A stretch of DNA of 64,000 nucleotides, taken from contig VZDJ01006585.1 in NCBI GenBank assembly GCA_008694505.1, forward strand, positions 12,371,863-12,435,862, read 5' to 3'. Numbering within the stretch: the first letter of the stretch is position 1; each line of letters begins with the position of its first letter. This document shows, one piece after another, positions 35,794 through 49,389 of this stretch. Source of the DNA: Cyanoderma ruficeps (lineage: Eukaryota > Chordata > Aves > Passeriformes > Timaliidae). The position numbers and the translations under genes are program-made. Below the pieces are notes generated by a model, which had not been told where the DNA came from, did not search any database, and saw only the letters and a program-made list of their open reading frames with translations.

Positions 35794-38544
35794 TCATGCA
35801 ATTATTTGGGTTCTGCCAAAATGGCCAAAAGAGCTAATATGGCAACAAACACTTTTTAGAACTATGAAAAATCCAAATAAGAAACTTCTTACAATATAGC
35901 AGCAACATTTGCAGACATCCACTTTTATCTTTGAAGACATCATCCTTTCTTTGTGTGACAGCAGGGAAGTGCTTTTTGAACTGACAGTTAATACCATCAG
36001 TAGCTATTGAGCCAGAATTAGAACAACAAATAAGAGTTTGTGTTAATTGAGTTGTTTGTTTATAAGAGCATGCCTTAAGAGCACAATAAGCCCCACACAT
36101 CTGCCTTTCTAGCAGATTTGGCAGTACTTACATCTTAAGAGTGCTTAGACAAAATATTTTTTTGCTAGTAGTATTGTATTTCTGTCTTATACCTGCTTAT
36201 GTTTTGAGTCAAACAGACCAATTATTAATTCCTTCCTTTGTCCCCTTTTGACGTTTTCTTTCCTTACTTGCAAAGTCTTTGTTAATGTGGAAAATAATAC
36301 ATAACTAAGTGAAAAAATTGCTTATGATAAGAGGTTTTAGCCTCTGTACTTGGATGTCATAAACCTGATTTCATTGCTAAAATGTTTTCAGCATCTGATG
36401 AAATTATTGAAAATGGACAAAATAACTTTTTTTCTCTAAATCAGTGTCTACTGTGAAAGATAAGGTTTTCCATTTTTAATTTTGATCTTTGATTTTATGA
36501 AAAGAGAGAAACAGGAAAATAATTTTGCAATATGCCATTGCATGTCAGAATTCCCTTTTGACAAGTTGTAGTGATGTCAAATGATTAAGTCAAATGTTCA
36601 TTGAATGCCAATGAAGAAACCAAAGCAATCATTAATGGAGGATAATTTGACCGTAAATTCTATACTCAAAACCAAGAGGTTTCATAAGTTTTTATAAGTG
36701 TGTGGAGATCTTCTAATACCTTTAAAAAGTATCTTTTTTCAAATTACGATACAGAGATTCTGCAGGTAAAATACAGCCTAACTCTTTGCTACTTTCCTCC
36801 CTTCTGCATGTTCTACTTGCAAAATTTTGTTTCCTGCTGTGAAACAATCCATCAAACTACATATAATTTATTTTTCCAGCTAATCTAAATTCATCTTATT
36901 TATTCTGATTATGGCATAATTTAGAATGGAATATTTCCCTTATTCACAATAAATTTTGATACTGCTTTCCTTCAGTCCAGTAGACAGAAAAACATCTGTG
37001 ATCAAAAGACACCTTTTCTTTTCAGTCCTTGCTTCACTGCAAAGCTAATTGCATGGGGAGAAAGAAAAGACATTACAAGTGCTACACAACATTAAAATAC
37101 ATGGAAACAGTAGAACATGCGAAACAATGCGTTAAGAACTGCAGTGAATATATCTTTGGAAATGAATACAGTGGAACAAAATACATTATTGCAAGTACTG
37201 AGGGGGTCCAGTCTAGATCAGAATCTTAGACAATAATGATATATAAAGAAGAGAAAGTTCCTCTTTCCTGAAGCATGTATGCTTCCAAAGCATTCAAATT
37301 TTTGTTTCACTTGTAAAGGTTTCTAATGTGTTTCTAGATAAAAAAAATAAGACACTAAAGAAGTTGGAGTTAAATCTGAAGTTCAAATAACTGGATCTCA
37401 TTAGCAAGAAGAATATTAGACTTCCAATTATCTCACAAATACAAATACAATCACCTCAAATCGAAACAGATGCACAAGTATTTTACCCTTTTCTTTTAGG
37501 GGAAAGAGGACAGAATTCCTTTGAGAATAGCCACACAGATTTAGATATTTTTTGTAAATTATGAGAGAGAGGTTATTTTTGAAACAATATTTTATCTCAT
37601 TATAAGCAATTATAACTCACCCCATAAGGCAAGATGAACTTCTTCCTGACTTGGAATTTTACACACTGACAAAAATGGACACATTTTTGCTGTCCATTCT
37701 CAGCATTTTATAGCCATTTCTGTGTACTTGAATCTGTAAAGGAAAAAGGAAAACTATTTGCTGACTCAGTTCTAATCAAGTCTATTAACTGACATCTTAT
37801 CACTCTATAACGTTATCCAAAGTAATCATTTATTTGCTGAATGTTCAAATAAAATTTTACTTGGTCTACAGAACTACTCTTCTCTTCTTTGGTAGGAAGA
37901 AATATAGGACATGCTGACATTTTAAGAAAAAAATAAAATCTTTTAACCCTTTTATCCCAGAATTTTACAGCCATAGGCTGCAGTGAGGGAAGAAGCAGTG
38001 AGAGATTACTTTTGTAAAGTTGCATTCTCTTCTTTGCCATGGAAGGAGAATTGAAAGTTAAACTTATATAAGTTTCTTGTGACCTCTCCAGTTTTTTGTC
38101 TGGACTTCTCCTTGCACAAAGAAAATTGTGTGTCTCAGCCAAGATATATTCAGGGTAAACTGCTTTCATGCAGACACCTTTGACTCTTCTGGCCAACCAG
38201 TACCAAGGCCCTCACTGAAGCCATACTGCCAAAATACTGAATGTGTAATATCTACACAAACCTTTTAGACCTTGGGAAGTCATGCAGTTTATAACTGACT
38301 AAATTAACAGTAATTGATAATCTGTGTGCATTTGTGATTCAGAAGAACACACTGGGTGGTAAGCAATGATGAAATGATGGAGTATATAATCCTGATGAAT
38401 ACATCTCAAAACTTTTTTAAAATCTATTTCCATCTTTATGTGGCTTTTTTTTTTCCCTCTGGTATTTTTACCCCATGTGACAAATTATTTTGAGGCTTTA
38501 TTTTGAAGTTGTCCTATTTACAAACTTTTATTTACAAAGTTTAT

Positions 38545-38600
38545 TACATTATTTTTTTACATTATTATTATTTACATTATTATTTTTATTACACAAGCTA
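38545..38600. repeat. Degenerate TTTACATTATTA tandem patch
   Basis: Several imperfect units of TTACATTATTATT within about 55 bp. Confidence 0.7.
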
Positions 38601-39938
38601 AAAAATTCTGCTGTTAACACCACTCTCTTCTCTCATACATACAATTATCAGTAGTATGTGGCAAGTTTTTCTTTCCCTGCAGAATCTTCCCTTATACTTT
38701 CCACTGAAAGCAGAAGAAAGCTGGAAGTATCTTGAGGAGTTAAGCAAGAAAATTTCTACTTACAGATAGAAGAAAAGGTCAGCATCTGTGTTATGTCATT
38801 TATACACATTATCTCATAAGATCTGGAGGACTGAGCAGAACGCCTGGCATCTTTATACAGATATAATAGCTGAATATTCAACAGGGGACCTACAAAAATC
38901 TAGTATTCTGGTAAAAACCACTAAAAATTACCCCAACAACAATTACGTTGGAGAAAAATATACCTCAAGGTCCACTTCTCCCAGTCATATTAATCTATAT
39001 TGGGTATGGATTTCCAGAGAGTCACATCCTTGATATTTATTTTGTAGTTTTTCATGTAGGTAACTATTTCTCTGTGTCCCATCTGGAGACAGGTAAGCAG
39101 TAGTGATCTCTGTAGACTTCTTTTTATTTTAGGACTTATTAGTGAGATCCTGTGTTTGTTTTTTTCAAAGAATTTCCATTATTGCACAATGAAAGAAGCT
39201 GAATTGGTCACCTCCTAAAGTCTTCAAGGACCAGTTTCAAACAGACACACAGAAACAGACCATTAGACAAACAGTAGTGGGGAAAACCATCGTCTTTAGA
39301 CATTAATATCCCAAGGATAAACAGTAGATTCGATAGTCTGACTTTTAGCACAGATTGGCTAGATGAGGCAGGACATCTATTTAAAATTCCTATATGCGTG
39401 AGTCTCAGGTAAGTGATAGTATTCACTCACCTATACCCATTTCTCCTTTGCCACATGTTGGAAAAAAACATGGCATCATGTAGCTCTTTACACCATTTGT
39501 AGCAGCTCACAATTTCTCACATATAGCAGTATTTCTGATTGCTGTATATACAGTTGAATCACAAAACTTACAGGAAAAATATTTTAGTAGTTACGGCAAC
39601 TACTGCTAGAAAGCAAGAGTTGGACAATGTGCATGTGTTGTATCATAACAGATTTCAGTTGATACTTAATCCTACACAAATTGCGTTTCCATTTAGCTGA
39701 ATACCAATTTAATGTTTTGCTTCCATTTCTTTAAATTGAGTTGATATGTGATATAATTTTGTTTACCAAAAAGGAGTCTCAGATTTAGTGCAGCGACATA
39801 GGAAAATACTGCTGCCATATTAATATAGTTAGTTCACTGGAGCATTAGAATTACTGTTTTAAGACATTGGTGGAAAAAATCCTTCAGTTCCATAAATTGT
39901 CGACATTAATATTTAAGAAACATAGACATCAACTCACC

Positions 39939-39988
39939 AGAATCATAGAATCCTTGATTAAGAGGTCAGATCATCAAGTCAAACCACT
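39939..39988 (-). mobile_element. CR1 LINE 3' tip, about 50 bp
   Basis: AGAATCATAGAATCCTTGAT followed by AGGTCAGATCATCAAGTCAA is the reverse complement of the CR1 3' end, including the ATTCTATGATTCT tail. Only the extreme tip is retained. Confidence 0.7.
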
Positions 39989-41018
39989 CAGAAGGGAGGT
40001 TAAATATAACTGAATGTTATACTCGACTGTATTGAATCTGTCGTTTAAAATAATCCAGGAAATAAATTCTTCTTAATAATATTTTTATATCTATTAATAG
40101 GAGTAAGTTGAGCAGAAATTAAAAATCTTTAATAGCCACTGGATTCCACAGCACATGGAGAACCCTGATTAACCCAGAGAGTCTGATCTGTGCAGTTTTC
40201 CGTTATTAGCATATTCTGTCAGAAAAGACATTAAAAGTTCTAATTTTCTGTAGTTCATCAAAGGAGGCTTGAAGAAAAAAAAATTAGGAATATTTACATT
40301 TATTTCTAAGTCTCTAATACTCTTATTGCTGTATGATAAAGTCACATTAGATAGGATTAATCTGAGCAGCTGTAGATTTATCCTAAAACTGACGTCTAAC
40401 ATAGGTCAAATGAATCATATCACTAAGTGATTAAATGTCTGCTGTAAAAAGGAAGCTTAGGATAACTACCTCGTATGTGGAAAGATACATTGTAAATGTG
40501 GAAAGTTAAGTGCAAGTAATCCTGTCTTGTGGCTTCAAAATACAGGACTCAAGCACTCGATTACTGGTTTCATAATTAGATTAAAAAGATAAGTGATTGT
40601 GCAGCCAGTGTGAGTGATCATGAACAAAGGCAAAATTTCCTGAGCTCATACAAAAAAGCCAGGCTACTGGCTTCTTTTTTTTTTTTTTTTTTNNNNNNNN
40701 NNNNNNNNNTTTTTTTTAGTGATCATTGAGGACTCCAGTTAGTGCTGGCAGTTTTTTCAGCAATCAGTGAATTGATAGTTCCCATGAGGAGACAAAACTA
40801 TGAGTAAGCTAATTTTCAGTCTACAGAGAATACATATGGGTTGATTTTTTTCTGCCTGAATAGCCATTTGACAGGTTGTGAAATGGGAGCTGAGTATTGT
40901 TGAAGCTGAGAATAGTCCCTGAGAAAATATGTAAGTGGCAGTAGGAATATGAGAAATTTGAAAATAAACTTATTGGCATTGAGAAGCAAAAATACTCCAA
41001 ATAAATGGCTCAAATACT
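39989..41018. other. AT-rich unique sequence with a sequence gap
   Basis: No gene recognised. It contains the poly(T) stretch at 40674-40727 interrupted by 17 N bases. Confidence 0.6.
40693..40709. other. Assembly gap (17 N) inside poly(T)
   Basis: Seventeen N bases with T runs on both sides (40674-40692 and 40710-40717). The true length of the homopolymer is unknown, and inserted sequence cannot be excluded. Confidence 0.98.
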
Positions 41019-41277
41019 CAAAAATAATGTTGAAAATACAATATCTTTTGTAATTGCCTGATTTTTACCAGGAGATATATAATCTACTGAGTATCAGAAA
41101 CCATTCAACGTCTATATCTGAGCTAGGAATCTGTTAAGTTTTATGTCTTTTAGTGGTATATGGGTATTTTCTGTTTGTTTGTCTTTATGAAGGTACAAAT
41201 AGAAGCCTTTCCAGTAATCAAAACAACAAAACCCACTAGATATCTGTGTGGGGCAGGAAGAGAACAAAAAGCACAAA
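41019..41277 (+). repeat. 259-bp duplicated segment, copy 1
   Basis: Aligns along its whole length with 49087-49345 in the same orientation, with about four of five bases identical by eye. Shared words include GCCTGATTTTTACCAG, TCTATATCTGAGCTA, TTGTCTTTATGAAGGTACAA, AATCAAAACAACAAAA and AACAAAAAGCACAAA. Similarity stops abruptly at both ends and the flanks differ. There is no open frame preserved between the copies and no recognised repeat family. It may be an unnamed interspersed repeat or an old local duplication. Confidence 0.85.
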
Positions 41278-43489
41278 GTAAGCACTGTGTTCTGTATGTT
41301 CTGTGGTCCTATGAAAATATGCCTTAAATGCATCCAAATTAGAAAGGCAGAGCATGAACATTTTCATCACTGATGTTTTCTTTGGATTTAAAAATGGGAG
41401 GTACAGAGGTCTTATCTACCTTCAGTCATCATTCTCACACATGTTTACTCCCAAGTGAGATCTGCTTCAATGAAAGTATATTAACAGTATCTTTTTCTTC
41501 TGAAGAGCTTTTGAAGAGGAAGAAAAATTGCACAAAATATTGTTTATCGAGTGCTGGTAACATCTTCTCTTTTGGTTAAGTGTACACTGCAGTTCCTAGT
41601 AAAATGACAGTGAATAGCCATATAACTTGCTGCATATTAACATGAGAATGGTGTGCTAAACTTGTTTACTCTTCATGTATAGATAAAACCACCTTAATTT
41701 AACATGTTCTTGATGAGTTTTAAACTATTGCTCTGTGCTTTATTTTAGTTGATGTTGTTTGTGTTCAGCTTGTACAAACAGACAGGCAGGGGATATGTCT
41801 TTACTTCTGTCAAGGTAATAGTCCATATCCTCAGACCACATTAGAATTACACTGAAAAGAACCCTAAAAAGAATTTTTATGAACGCTCTATGCACATTTA
41901 AAGAGAAAAGTATATAGTTGACGAATTATTCCAAATCTTGACAGCAGTAAGTCTACTGATACCTGTACCGTTATACATGCATAAAAGAGATCACACAGTT
42001 TTAGCTTCATATATTTCAAACATTTAGAAAGCTAGCCCAGAATAAATTTACACTTTCAAACATGATTTCTGCATTTTGTGTATGTTTATCCCTCACTCTG
42101 CACCCAGTTGAAAATAGAAGGATTCAGTAGTTTGGTTTTGGCCCTGAGATTTAGCCTGGCAAAAAAAGATTATTCTCATTAAGATTATTTAATGATTGGA
42201 ACTGGTTTAGGTACAGACTGGGAAGTATCAAGTATTTCTTTCATAAGAAGACAGAAAATAATCTCTTGATAACTTCAGAATATATTTTATTGGCTCTTCA
42301 GCACTGATGACCAGGAATAATAGCCTTCAACTGCTCATCTACATTTCTGATTATTAAATTTTAAACAGTCTGACAGTATGAGACATAAAGAATTAATATA
42401 ATTCTCTATCACTGCTGAAAAATATGAGATTTTTCTTCCTCTGTTGTATTCATCCAAATTAGAAATGCAAAGTTTTTTTCTAGCGGGGAATGATGCGTCC
42501 CATTCCCAGATTTTGCAGTATGTGATATCAAGTACCTCTGAAGGTGAATAAATGCTGCTCACTTTTGCCATCATACTACTTTTCAAAACCAGCATGTTTT
42601 CCAGTCATTAATATCAAAGCAGGTATTAATCTCTGCTATTATCTTTAGGGATTAGTGAAGTTATTATTATCTTATTATTAAATGAGGTAGTTCATACTTC
42701 CCACACCCTTTCAAACATAACTTCATAGCATAACCTGCACCCAGAAGTCTCTATTTGGAAACCATTATTTGGCAGATATGTCTGGCAGGTTACCAAAACC
42801 CATCAAACTTCTCCTTTTCAGATAAGGTCTTTGAAAAGAAGGTGCAGGAGTCAATGGCCGTAACACTACCCTACCGTATAAATTATGGAATTTTTGGTTG
42901 AATGTAGAACATCAAATTGTGATGTGTAGATGACAAAGACTATATTCACGTGCCTCTTCCACATTAATAAGGAACCTGTGCACAGTAATTCATCATACAT
43001 ATTTAAGATTGCTAATTCACTTCACAGACTTTGCTTGTGTGAGCTGTCACTCTTCAGCCCATTCACCACTTCCTCTATAAGGAATAGTATTTCAGCATAC
43101 AGTATGTTAAATTATGTCCATACATCCAACACCATGCACTATTAGGGATAAACTGTTACATATCCAAACAGAAGAGTGGCTAACACGTCTCTATAAAGCA
43201 AGGGCAGAAGTCAGTTAGTTTTTATGCAGATCTGGAAGTGAGCTGATTTGAGGTGAGGCAGACAGATTTGAGCACACCCCTTTTCCTTTCTTAGAAGAAA
43301 CTTGAGAAATTGCTTCTATGTTTTTCTAATTGAATCTGCAAAAAAGGGTTTTAAAATGGAGATAAAATAATATTACACTGGATTGATATTTCACATATAT
43401 GCAGTGACTTGCAGTTAGTTCATACCCAAATGAAAGAGTAGTAGGGGATAGCAGTGTCTGTCCTTGACTAGTCATGATGCCCTCTCCAC
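41278..43489. other. AT-rich unique sequence, no gene seen
   Basis: No gene or repeat family recognised; open frames are short on both strands. Confidence 0.6.
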
Positions 43490-44880
43490 AACATCTTGGA
43501 CCTTAGTATCCTGATGGCAGCTTAACTCATGTGACTGCCTGTCAGGCTGGCAGGTGGGTTCTACAGTGTCTTAATAGTGTGTTACAGTATGTCCTTACAT
43601 CCACTGTGAGAACTCATTGTTTCTTTTTATGGTATCCACTGTGTGCTGTTGGTGCAGTTTCTCCTTGCGAACCTTGCTTGTGGGTATCTACAGCTGTTTA
43701 CAGCAGTCTCTTTCCCTACCCGTTCTGTCTGCATGGAAGCATTAGACATCTCATGGGCTTTGTCCATAGGAACACTGGTTTCAACCCTGAGGCAAGTATC
43801 CACCATTATGGAAGAGACTTAGAGCACTTCCCTGGGATGTGGATCTACGAGCAGGGTGTAAGGCCTTCCCCACACACCCTCCTTTGCCAGCTGCCTTTTC
43901 CAAGCCCTCCCTGGCTGGTACACCACACTCTGCCCACTCTGCTGGCAGTGCTCCTGGGTCTGGCACTCCCTTGAGCCGTTTAAATGCACTGCACTTGATC
44001 ACCAAGAGCTGCTGGCTCCTGGTAAGGTCTCTGCCCTTGGTCATGTTTCCCAGGCTTCAGAACCCTCCCTGTAACCCTCAATCTTGCACTAACCCACAGA
44101 ATTTACCACTGCCACTGCTGCATACCTTGCTGTGAGAGCCTGGACGGATTCCTGGTACTATAAATTTTATGTGTGTAGTAGAAGGGACGGGTCAGGCCTT
44201 GCTCTGGTGAGGTAAAGCCCTGTTCTGCTCACCCCATTCCCAGTCCATATCCCACTCCGCAGTGGTTGCCAATCCCTGGCATAGCAGAGGCAGTGCTCCG
44301 CACCTGACGCTGGAGCCCCCACCCCAGCACCTGAGTGGCTACTAGACAGGCAGTCCCACCTGAGGGAATGACCCAATGAGCCCAAGGGATATTTAAAGCA
44401 GAACATGCGGCAAGAACCTGCTGTCTTGGCCCTGTCCCCTGTTGGGATTTCTGTAAGTTGAACATTGGACTCCACCTCCTCTTGGAATCTCTTTCAGTGA
44501 GTAGTGCTGGAACCAGGACTGGTAGTTATGTTTGTTTTTTTCTCTATGTTTTCTGTCTTTCTCCTTCTTCTTATTTCCTCCTCTTGGAATTTTTAAGTAA
44601 CTTATAATCAAACGGGCTTAGAGTTTGTTAAGTTGAATGGGGCAAGTTAGTGCTTTGGAAAGCATTTTATGTTGACTGAATATATTTTATGTTGACTGCT
44701 CTAAACCTTTTACCAAAGATGTCTGATTTTCTAAAGTTGTCAGTAAAGTTCTTTATGTTGTTTTGACCCCTTGAGAATATCTTGTTTCTCCTGTGCATCT
44801 AACTCAGGGTAAATGAACAACCATAAGACTTTAAAAGTCTCGTTGAATGATTTGTTTGGGGCCTTACACTTGACAGTTGA
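43490..44880 (+). mobile_element. GC-rich block with promoter/poly(A) layout, possible LTR
   Basis: About 1 kb of markedly GC-rich sequence grades into a T-rich part. In plus-strand order it shows CCAAT (44373-44377), then the TATA-like TATTTAAA (44390-44397, 17 bp later), a donor-like CTGTAAGTTG (44451-44460), pyrimidine-rich sequence and the poly(A)-like AGTAAA (44742-44747) with T-rich sequence after it. This U3-R-like order suggests a long LTR. I could not find paired TG...CA ends with a target duplication, so the limits are approximate. A 147-codon frame at 43531-43974 starts at GTG and is probably a composition effect. A gene promoter is the alternative reading, but no coding exon follows. 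Confidence 0.35.
44664..44698. repeat. 15-bp direct repeat, 20-bp period
   Basis: ATTTTATGTTGACTG occurs at 44664-44678 and again at 44684-44698, a simple tandem duplication within the LTR-like block just upstream of AGTAAA. Confidence 0.85.
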
Positions 44881-47800
44881 AGGATGTAATGTCAAATTGG
44901 TAGAAATTGTACATAATTATCATCAGGTTATTTCTTGAGAAACAACTGTAAAAGAGAAATTTCAGCATGGTTTAGTGGCCTGCTAAGGTTTTAAGTATAA
45001 CTATGTCTTGTTTCCCTACAAGAAGGTTGGATAACTTATTCATAAAAGGCTTTGGGTGAGCTGGTTCCTGAGCACACTCCACCTATCATAATGTTACCTA
45101 TGGGCCATGTAATGTATCCAATAGATTGAGGGGATGATAGAGATTACTGGAAAATTAAGATAAGAACATGTGACTCACATAATCTTCTTGAATTGTCTTT
45201 TTTTTTCTTTCTTTCTTTCTATTGTGGGTTCTCCCCTAACATTTTATGTCATAAGGGTAGAGAGAACTAATCACAGAAAGATTATACCATCAAACTTTTT
45301 GAAATTAATTACAGTTACAATTTAGGTCCAACATTCGCCCCATTTGGACCCCATTTTTAGGCCCAACAGTCTGTTGACACAAGACAGTGCTCACATGAAG
45401 AAGTTCTATCAGTCAGGAAACTAATGTCTTATATTCATTTGCAAAGTCAAATACAAAAGTCTGTATTTTCAAGACCGTTTCAGAGGGTCTTTGGTTAAAT
45501 TTTGCAATCTGAGCCAATTTAAGGTGGTGTTCATATCAATCTCTTACAACATTCAACTATCCAGCTTTGGTTATGGTAGTTTTAGAACATTGTTTGCAAT
45601 GAAGGGGAACAAGTTGGTAAGAAATTCAGATAACCTGACCTTAGAAAACCCTTCTGGATTCCTCCTGTCTGAAGGCATTTTGTTGGACTGATTATTAAAT
45701 TTGTATTTCCAGAAAAGTTTAAGGCATATATAATACTCAGGCAAATAAGGATGAAATGTGCTAAACCAGGCATCAAAATATCAGGATAAAAAAATTGAGA
45801 CCTGTTTCTTGAAATCTAGGTTATAATACCCTGTGATTATCCAACGTGTATAAGGTAGACTGAACTTTTTTTTTGCCTCTGTCAAAATTCCCATGTTAAT
45901 AGCATTATTTAGGTGCAAAGTGTAATTGCAGCAGTAAGTGAGAGAGAAATAGAAAAAGTAGCTAAAGGTTAAGCAATAATAGTGAGAAATATGTATACAT
46001 TTCATTAAAATGTAATTACATTTAAAGGAGAGAACTTTAGGATATTTAATTAGTTCTGCAATAGAAACAATTATAATGAAAAAACGTGTAGGAACAACAA
46101 AAATGAATCTTTTCCCAAATGTATTTAGTGACACACAAAACAAATGGAATACAGAATAAAATTAATACAAATGAGATAAAGCTGACTGCTTTTTTTTTTC
46201 TTTTTAAATAATTATTCACATTTAGAAAAGGTTGGCCATAATAATGGGAATAGAAGTATTTCTGCAATCTGAACAGAACCATAGCTAAGAGTGTGTGTAA
46301 GTACTAAGAGATACTGTAAAAGGCACAAAGTTATCCTTCACATTTTAAAACACAGATGTAAATAAATTCCTAAAGTGGACTGGCATAGTGATAAATGCAT
46401 GTGGTTGAATAGAAATTTCTGGCTTTATGATTTTCAGAACTTTGTGATCTTCGTTTATTCTGTCTAGTACTGAAAAGGGAGTAAGGATTGCAGGGCACTG
46501 AAAGACTCCTTTTCCCTTTCCAAGAGGTAGCCCTGAAGAGTATTTTTAACTCCTCCATGTTTTACACATTTAGCTGTCCAAGTAATTTGTATATTTCTGT
46601 TGGTATGGAATTTAGGTTATAAGGGAGATTTAAGGATGAAATTCAAGTTTTCCCTACAGCTATGAGTGAGTATGCTTGGCTGGGTATGAAGGGTATTCTT
46701 GTATATGCTCACAGTGGTCTTAGAAACTCTCTGGCCAGTCTCTGCATAGATAAGACAATGAACTGATTTGAAACAGCAGGCTGACTTGAAACAAGATGAT
46801 TGACCAAACTTTTAGTCCCTGTCAAACAAAGCATTTGATTAACTGCTGCAGAAAATGGGAGTTTTGGACAGTCACAGACATTTCCCAGGTTATGCACAGA
46901 CTATTTGGTAGATGCTTTTTGTGTGCTTAATTGTGTTGGTCCTCCTGGATGGGAAATATGGCAGTATCAGAGACTTGATGTAGAATTGACCAAAAGATGT
47001 ACAAATAATATGAAATAACCGTTTCTGCTTATGCAGGTTTGGTCACATAGCAGTCCATTGCATACAGCAAAGACAGACAATAGATGTTTTGTACACAGAT
47101 CAAGATACTACAACAAGAAGGATTATGCATTTTCTGAAGTGGTCACATTGGGCCATCAAACATCTTGATTATAAAAATTCAATGGAGTAGTTTGAAAGTC
47201 TCAGATAATTCAGATGAAGATACTGTTGAAAGGGCCCTTGCAACAGGCTCCCATTTCCATCCAAACAGCAGCCAGCTACCCACTTCAGTGGATTTGATTC
47301 CTCACAAGAATCTTTCCCTAAAGACGCCAAAAAATCAGATTGTTTTAAACTAGTCCTGTTTGTGTATAGCATTGCAGGAGCTTACATGGAATGTGCTGTT
47401 CCTGCTGAATGCTATTTCTAACATTGAGATAATGGAAGCAAAAAAAAAAGCATTTGTATATAAGACTACAGCAAACAAAACACTCAGGATAGCAAACTAC
47501 ATTTTCAACCCTGATAGCCTCGAGTTAAGAGTAGAAATCAGCACAAGTACTAGAAAAAAATGATTTATGACTGCTGAAAAGATCAAGTGCAATCAAGAAA
47601 GGTTTATTCAAGTTGCATTGTTCTAGTTACAAACTTCTTTAATTCCCCTAGTCCTCTCTTTCTACAAACCATATGGAACAAGCTAAAACACTGAGTTTAG
47701 TAGATTGATGATAGGTAGATAGACAGGCAGATTAATTATTTATGTTGCTGAATGGAGGTCAGACCTCTGCTTTCATCTTTTGGATCTGGATGCATATTTA

Positions 47801-49086
47801 ATATTCTTATTAGAAAGATGGCTGGAATGCCTGATGTTAATGTTCCCAATTGTTGATAGATTATGGTCTCTAGAAGGCCCCCAATGTCTCTTCTACCTGA
47901 ATTATTTATAGTTCACTCATTATTTAGACCCTGCTTATTTTAAAGAACAAGAATTATCTACACACTAATTAAAACTGTCAAAAAAATTAATACTATTTAA
48001 GGATACAAAACAATGTCAGTGATGAGGTTGAATGCACAGTAGCAATCTGTCTTTTCTTGGTACTAGAGTGACCTTAGCTTCAAATGCAAGTATTTTTTGG
48101 AAATCTGGGGTGAAATTACTTTGACCAAACATAAATATCTATATGACTGATAGTTTGACACCTTTCCTAATAAATGGAGACAAATTTGTACTCAAAGGAC
48201 ATGATAAATTCTGAATCAGAAGTCTAAAACCGACTAGAGAAAGGCACTGCCTTAACATGGTAGTTTCTTCCTTTATGACAAAGGAAGTGTAAGATGGCAA
48301 CTCACCTGCCCTCTGGATAGCTGAAGTTATGATGACTGCTGTCTGCAGGATCTATTTTTGTAACACTCTGATCCTTATTTGAATTTTTGTGTGTGTGTGT
48401 GTTTTTGAGGGAATATTGATCTATCTGAGCTTCTTTAGTTGAAAATATTATTTTTAAAAGAAATCATATTATTGATGGCTCATGTGACCACATGTAGCGC
48501 TGAATGCAAGTTTGCATGATTTTCTACTACTGTATCAATATCACTTAATTAGAATATCTTTGCAAATGAGCTAAGAGCAAGAATTTTGAAAGGTGTATTG
48601 TAGGTTTGAAACTGTTCCAACTGACATTAATGGTGTATTTCTCAGTGATTCTTGTAGGTACAAAACCAGGACAAATCCTTAGGGCCCTAAAAATCTTTCA
48701 CCGAGTTAAAGACAGGTTAGGTGTACAAGATCAAATTTGGCCCTATAAGGATGAACATAGCAATGTTTATCTTTCAGACAGTTTGCAATTAAGAGCAATT
48801 TCTAGCACCAACCAAAATGGCTGATGTGTGCACACATTTTCAAGAATGGTGTTTACCATGTCTAGGCAGTGCATGGCAATCCTACTTGCCATGCTCAAAG
48901 AACAGGTGAGAGTGGAAGACAGCTTTTCATAAAGTAAGACAATCTAGACTTTGGAAGGATTTAGTTTTATCTGCTTGAAAATCACAATTGTAAACATATT
49001 CTGAAATTCAGCACATAGGACTTGTGGTTTTATGGTTAAATTAGATTGAATCTTTTTTTTTTTCAAATGCCATTGGTTAGGAAAGA
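44881..49086. other. AT-rich unique sequence, no gene seen
   Basis: No gene recognised. It contains a (TTTC)n patch at 45198-45222, a degenerate GATA/GACA patch near 47706-47730 and a (GT)7 run at 48389-48402. The part just after 44881 might be internal sequence of the proposed LTR element, but no retroviral protein is visible in any frame. Confidence 0.55.
48389..48402. repeat. (GT)7 microsatellite
   Basis: Seven GT units. Confidence 0.85.
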
Positions 49087-49345
49087 CAAAAATAATACTG
49101 AAGATATCATATGTTTTGTATTTGCCTGATTTTTACCAGCAGATGTGTAAGACACTGAGTTTAAGAAACAATTCAACATCTATATCTGAGCTACAAATTT
49201 GTTGAGTTTTATGTCACTCAGTGGGATATGGTTGCTCTCTGTTTATTTGTCTTTATGAAGGTACAAACAGAAGTCTTTCCAATAATCAAAACAACAAAAT
49301 CCACCTGACAGATGGGTGGGGCAGCAGGAAAACAAAAAGCACAAA
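49087..49345 (+). repeat. 259-bp duplicated segment, copy 2
   Basis: Partner of 41019-41277, in direct orientation and about 8.1 kb away. The copies have the same length by eye with only small compensating indels. Directly after its right end the sequence changes to DNA containing a CR1 fragment (49390-49455) that is absent beside copy 1. Confidence 0.85.
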
Positions 49346-49389
49346 TGCCAAGGACTCCCTGGCTGTGCTGATAAATTCGACATCATTCA

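Larger units (their letters stand above)
33725..39938. other. AT-rich unique sequence, no gene seen
   Basis: No gene recognised. It includes T runs at 34201-34217 and 35755-35792 (with an N at 35793) and a (TTTACATTATTA)n patch at 38545-38600. A 127-codon minus-strand frame at 37813-38196 starts at TTG and has no recognisable homology. Confidence 0.6.

Noticed and set aside
37813..38196. 127-codon open frame on the minus strand
   Set aside because: Its first codon is TTG, the first ATG comes ten residues in, no domain is recognisable, and no splice or promoter context is visible.
43531..43974. 147-codon open frame on the plus strand
   Set aside because: It starts at GTG, not ATG, lies in a GC-rich block where long frames arise by composition, overlaps frames on the other strand, and matches no family I recognise.
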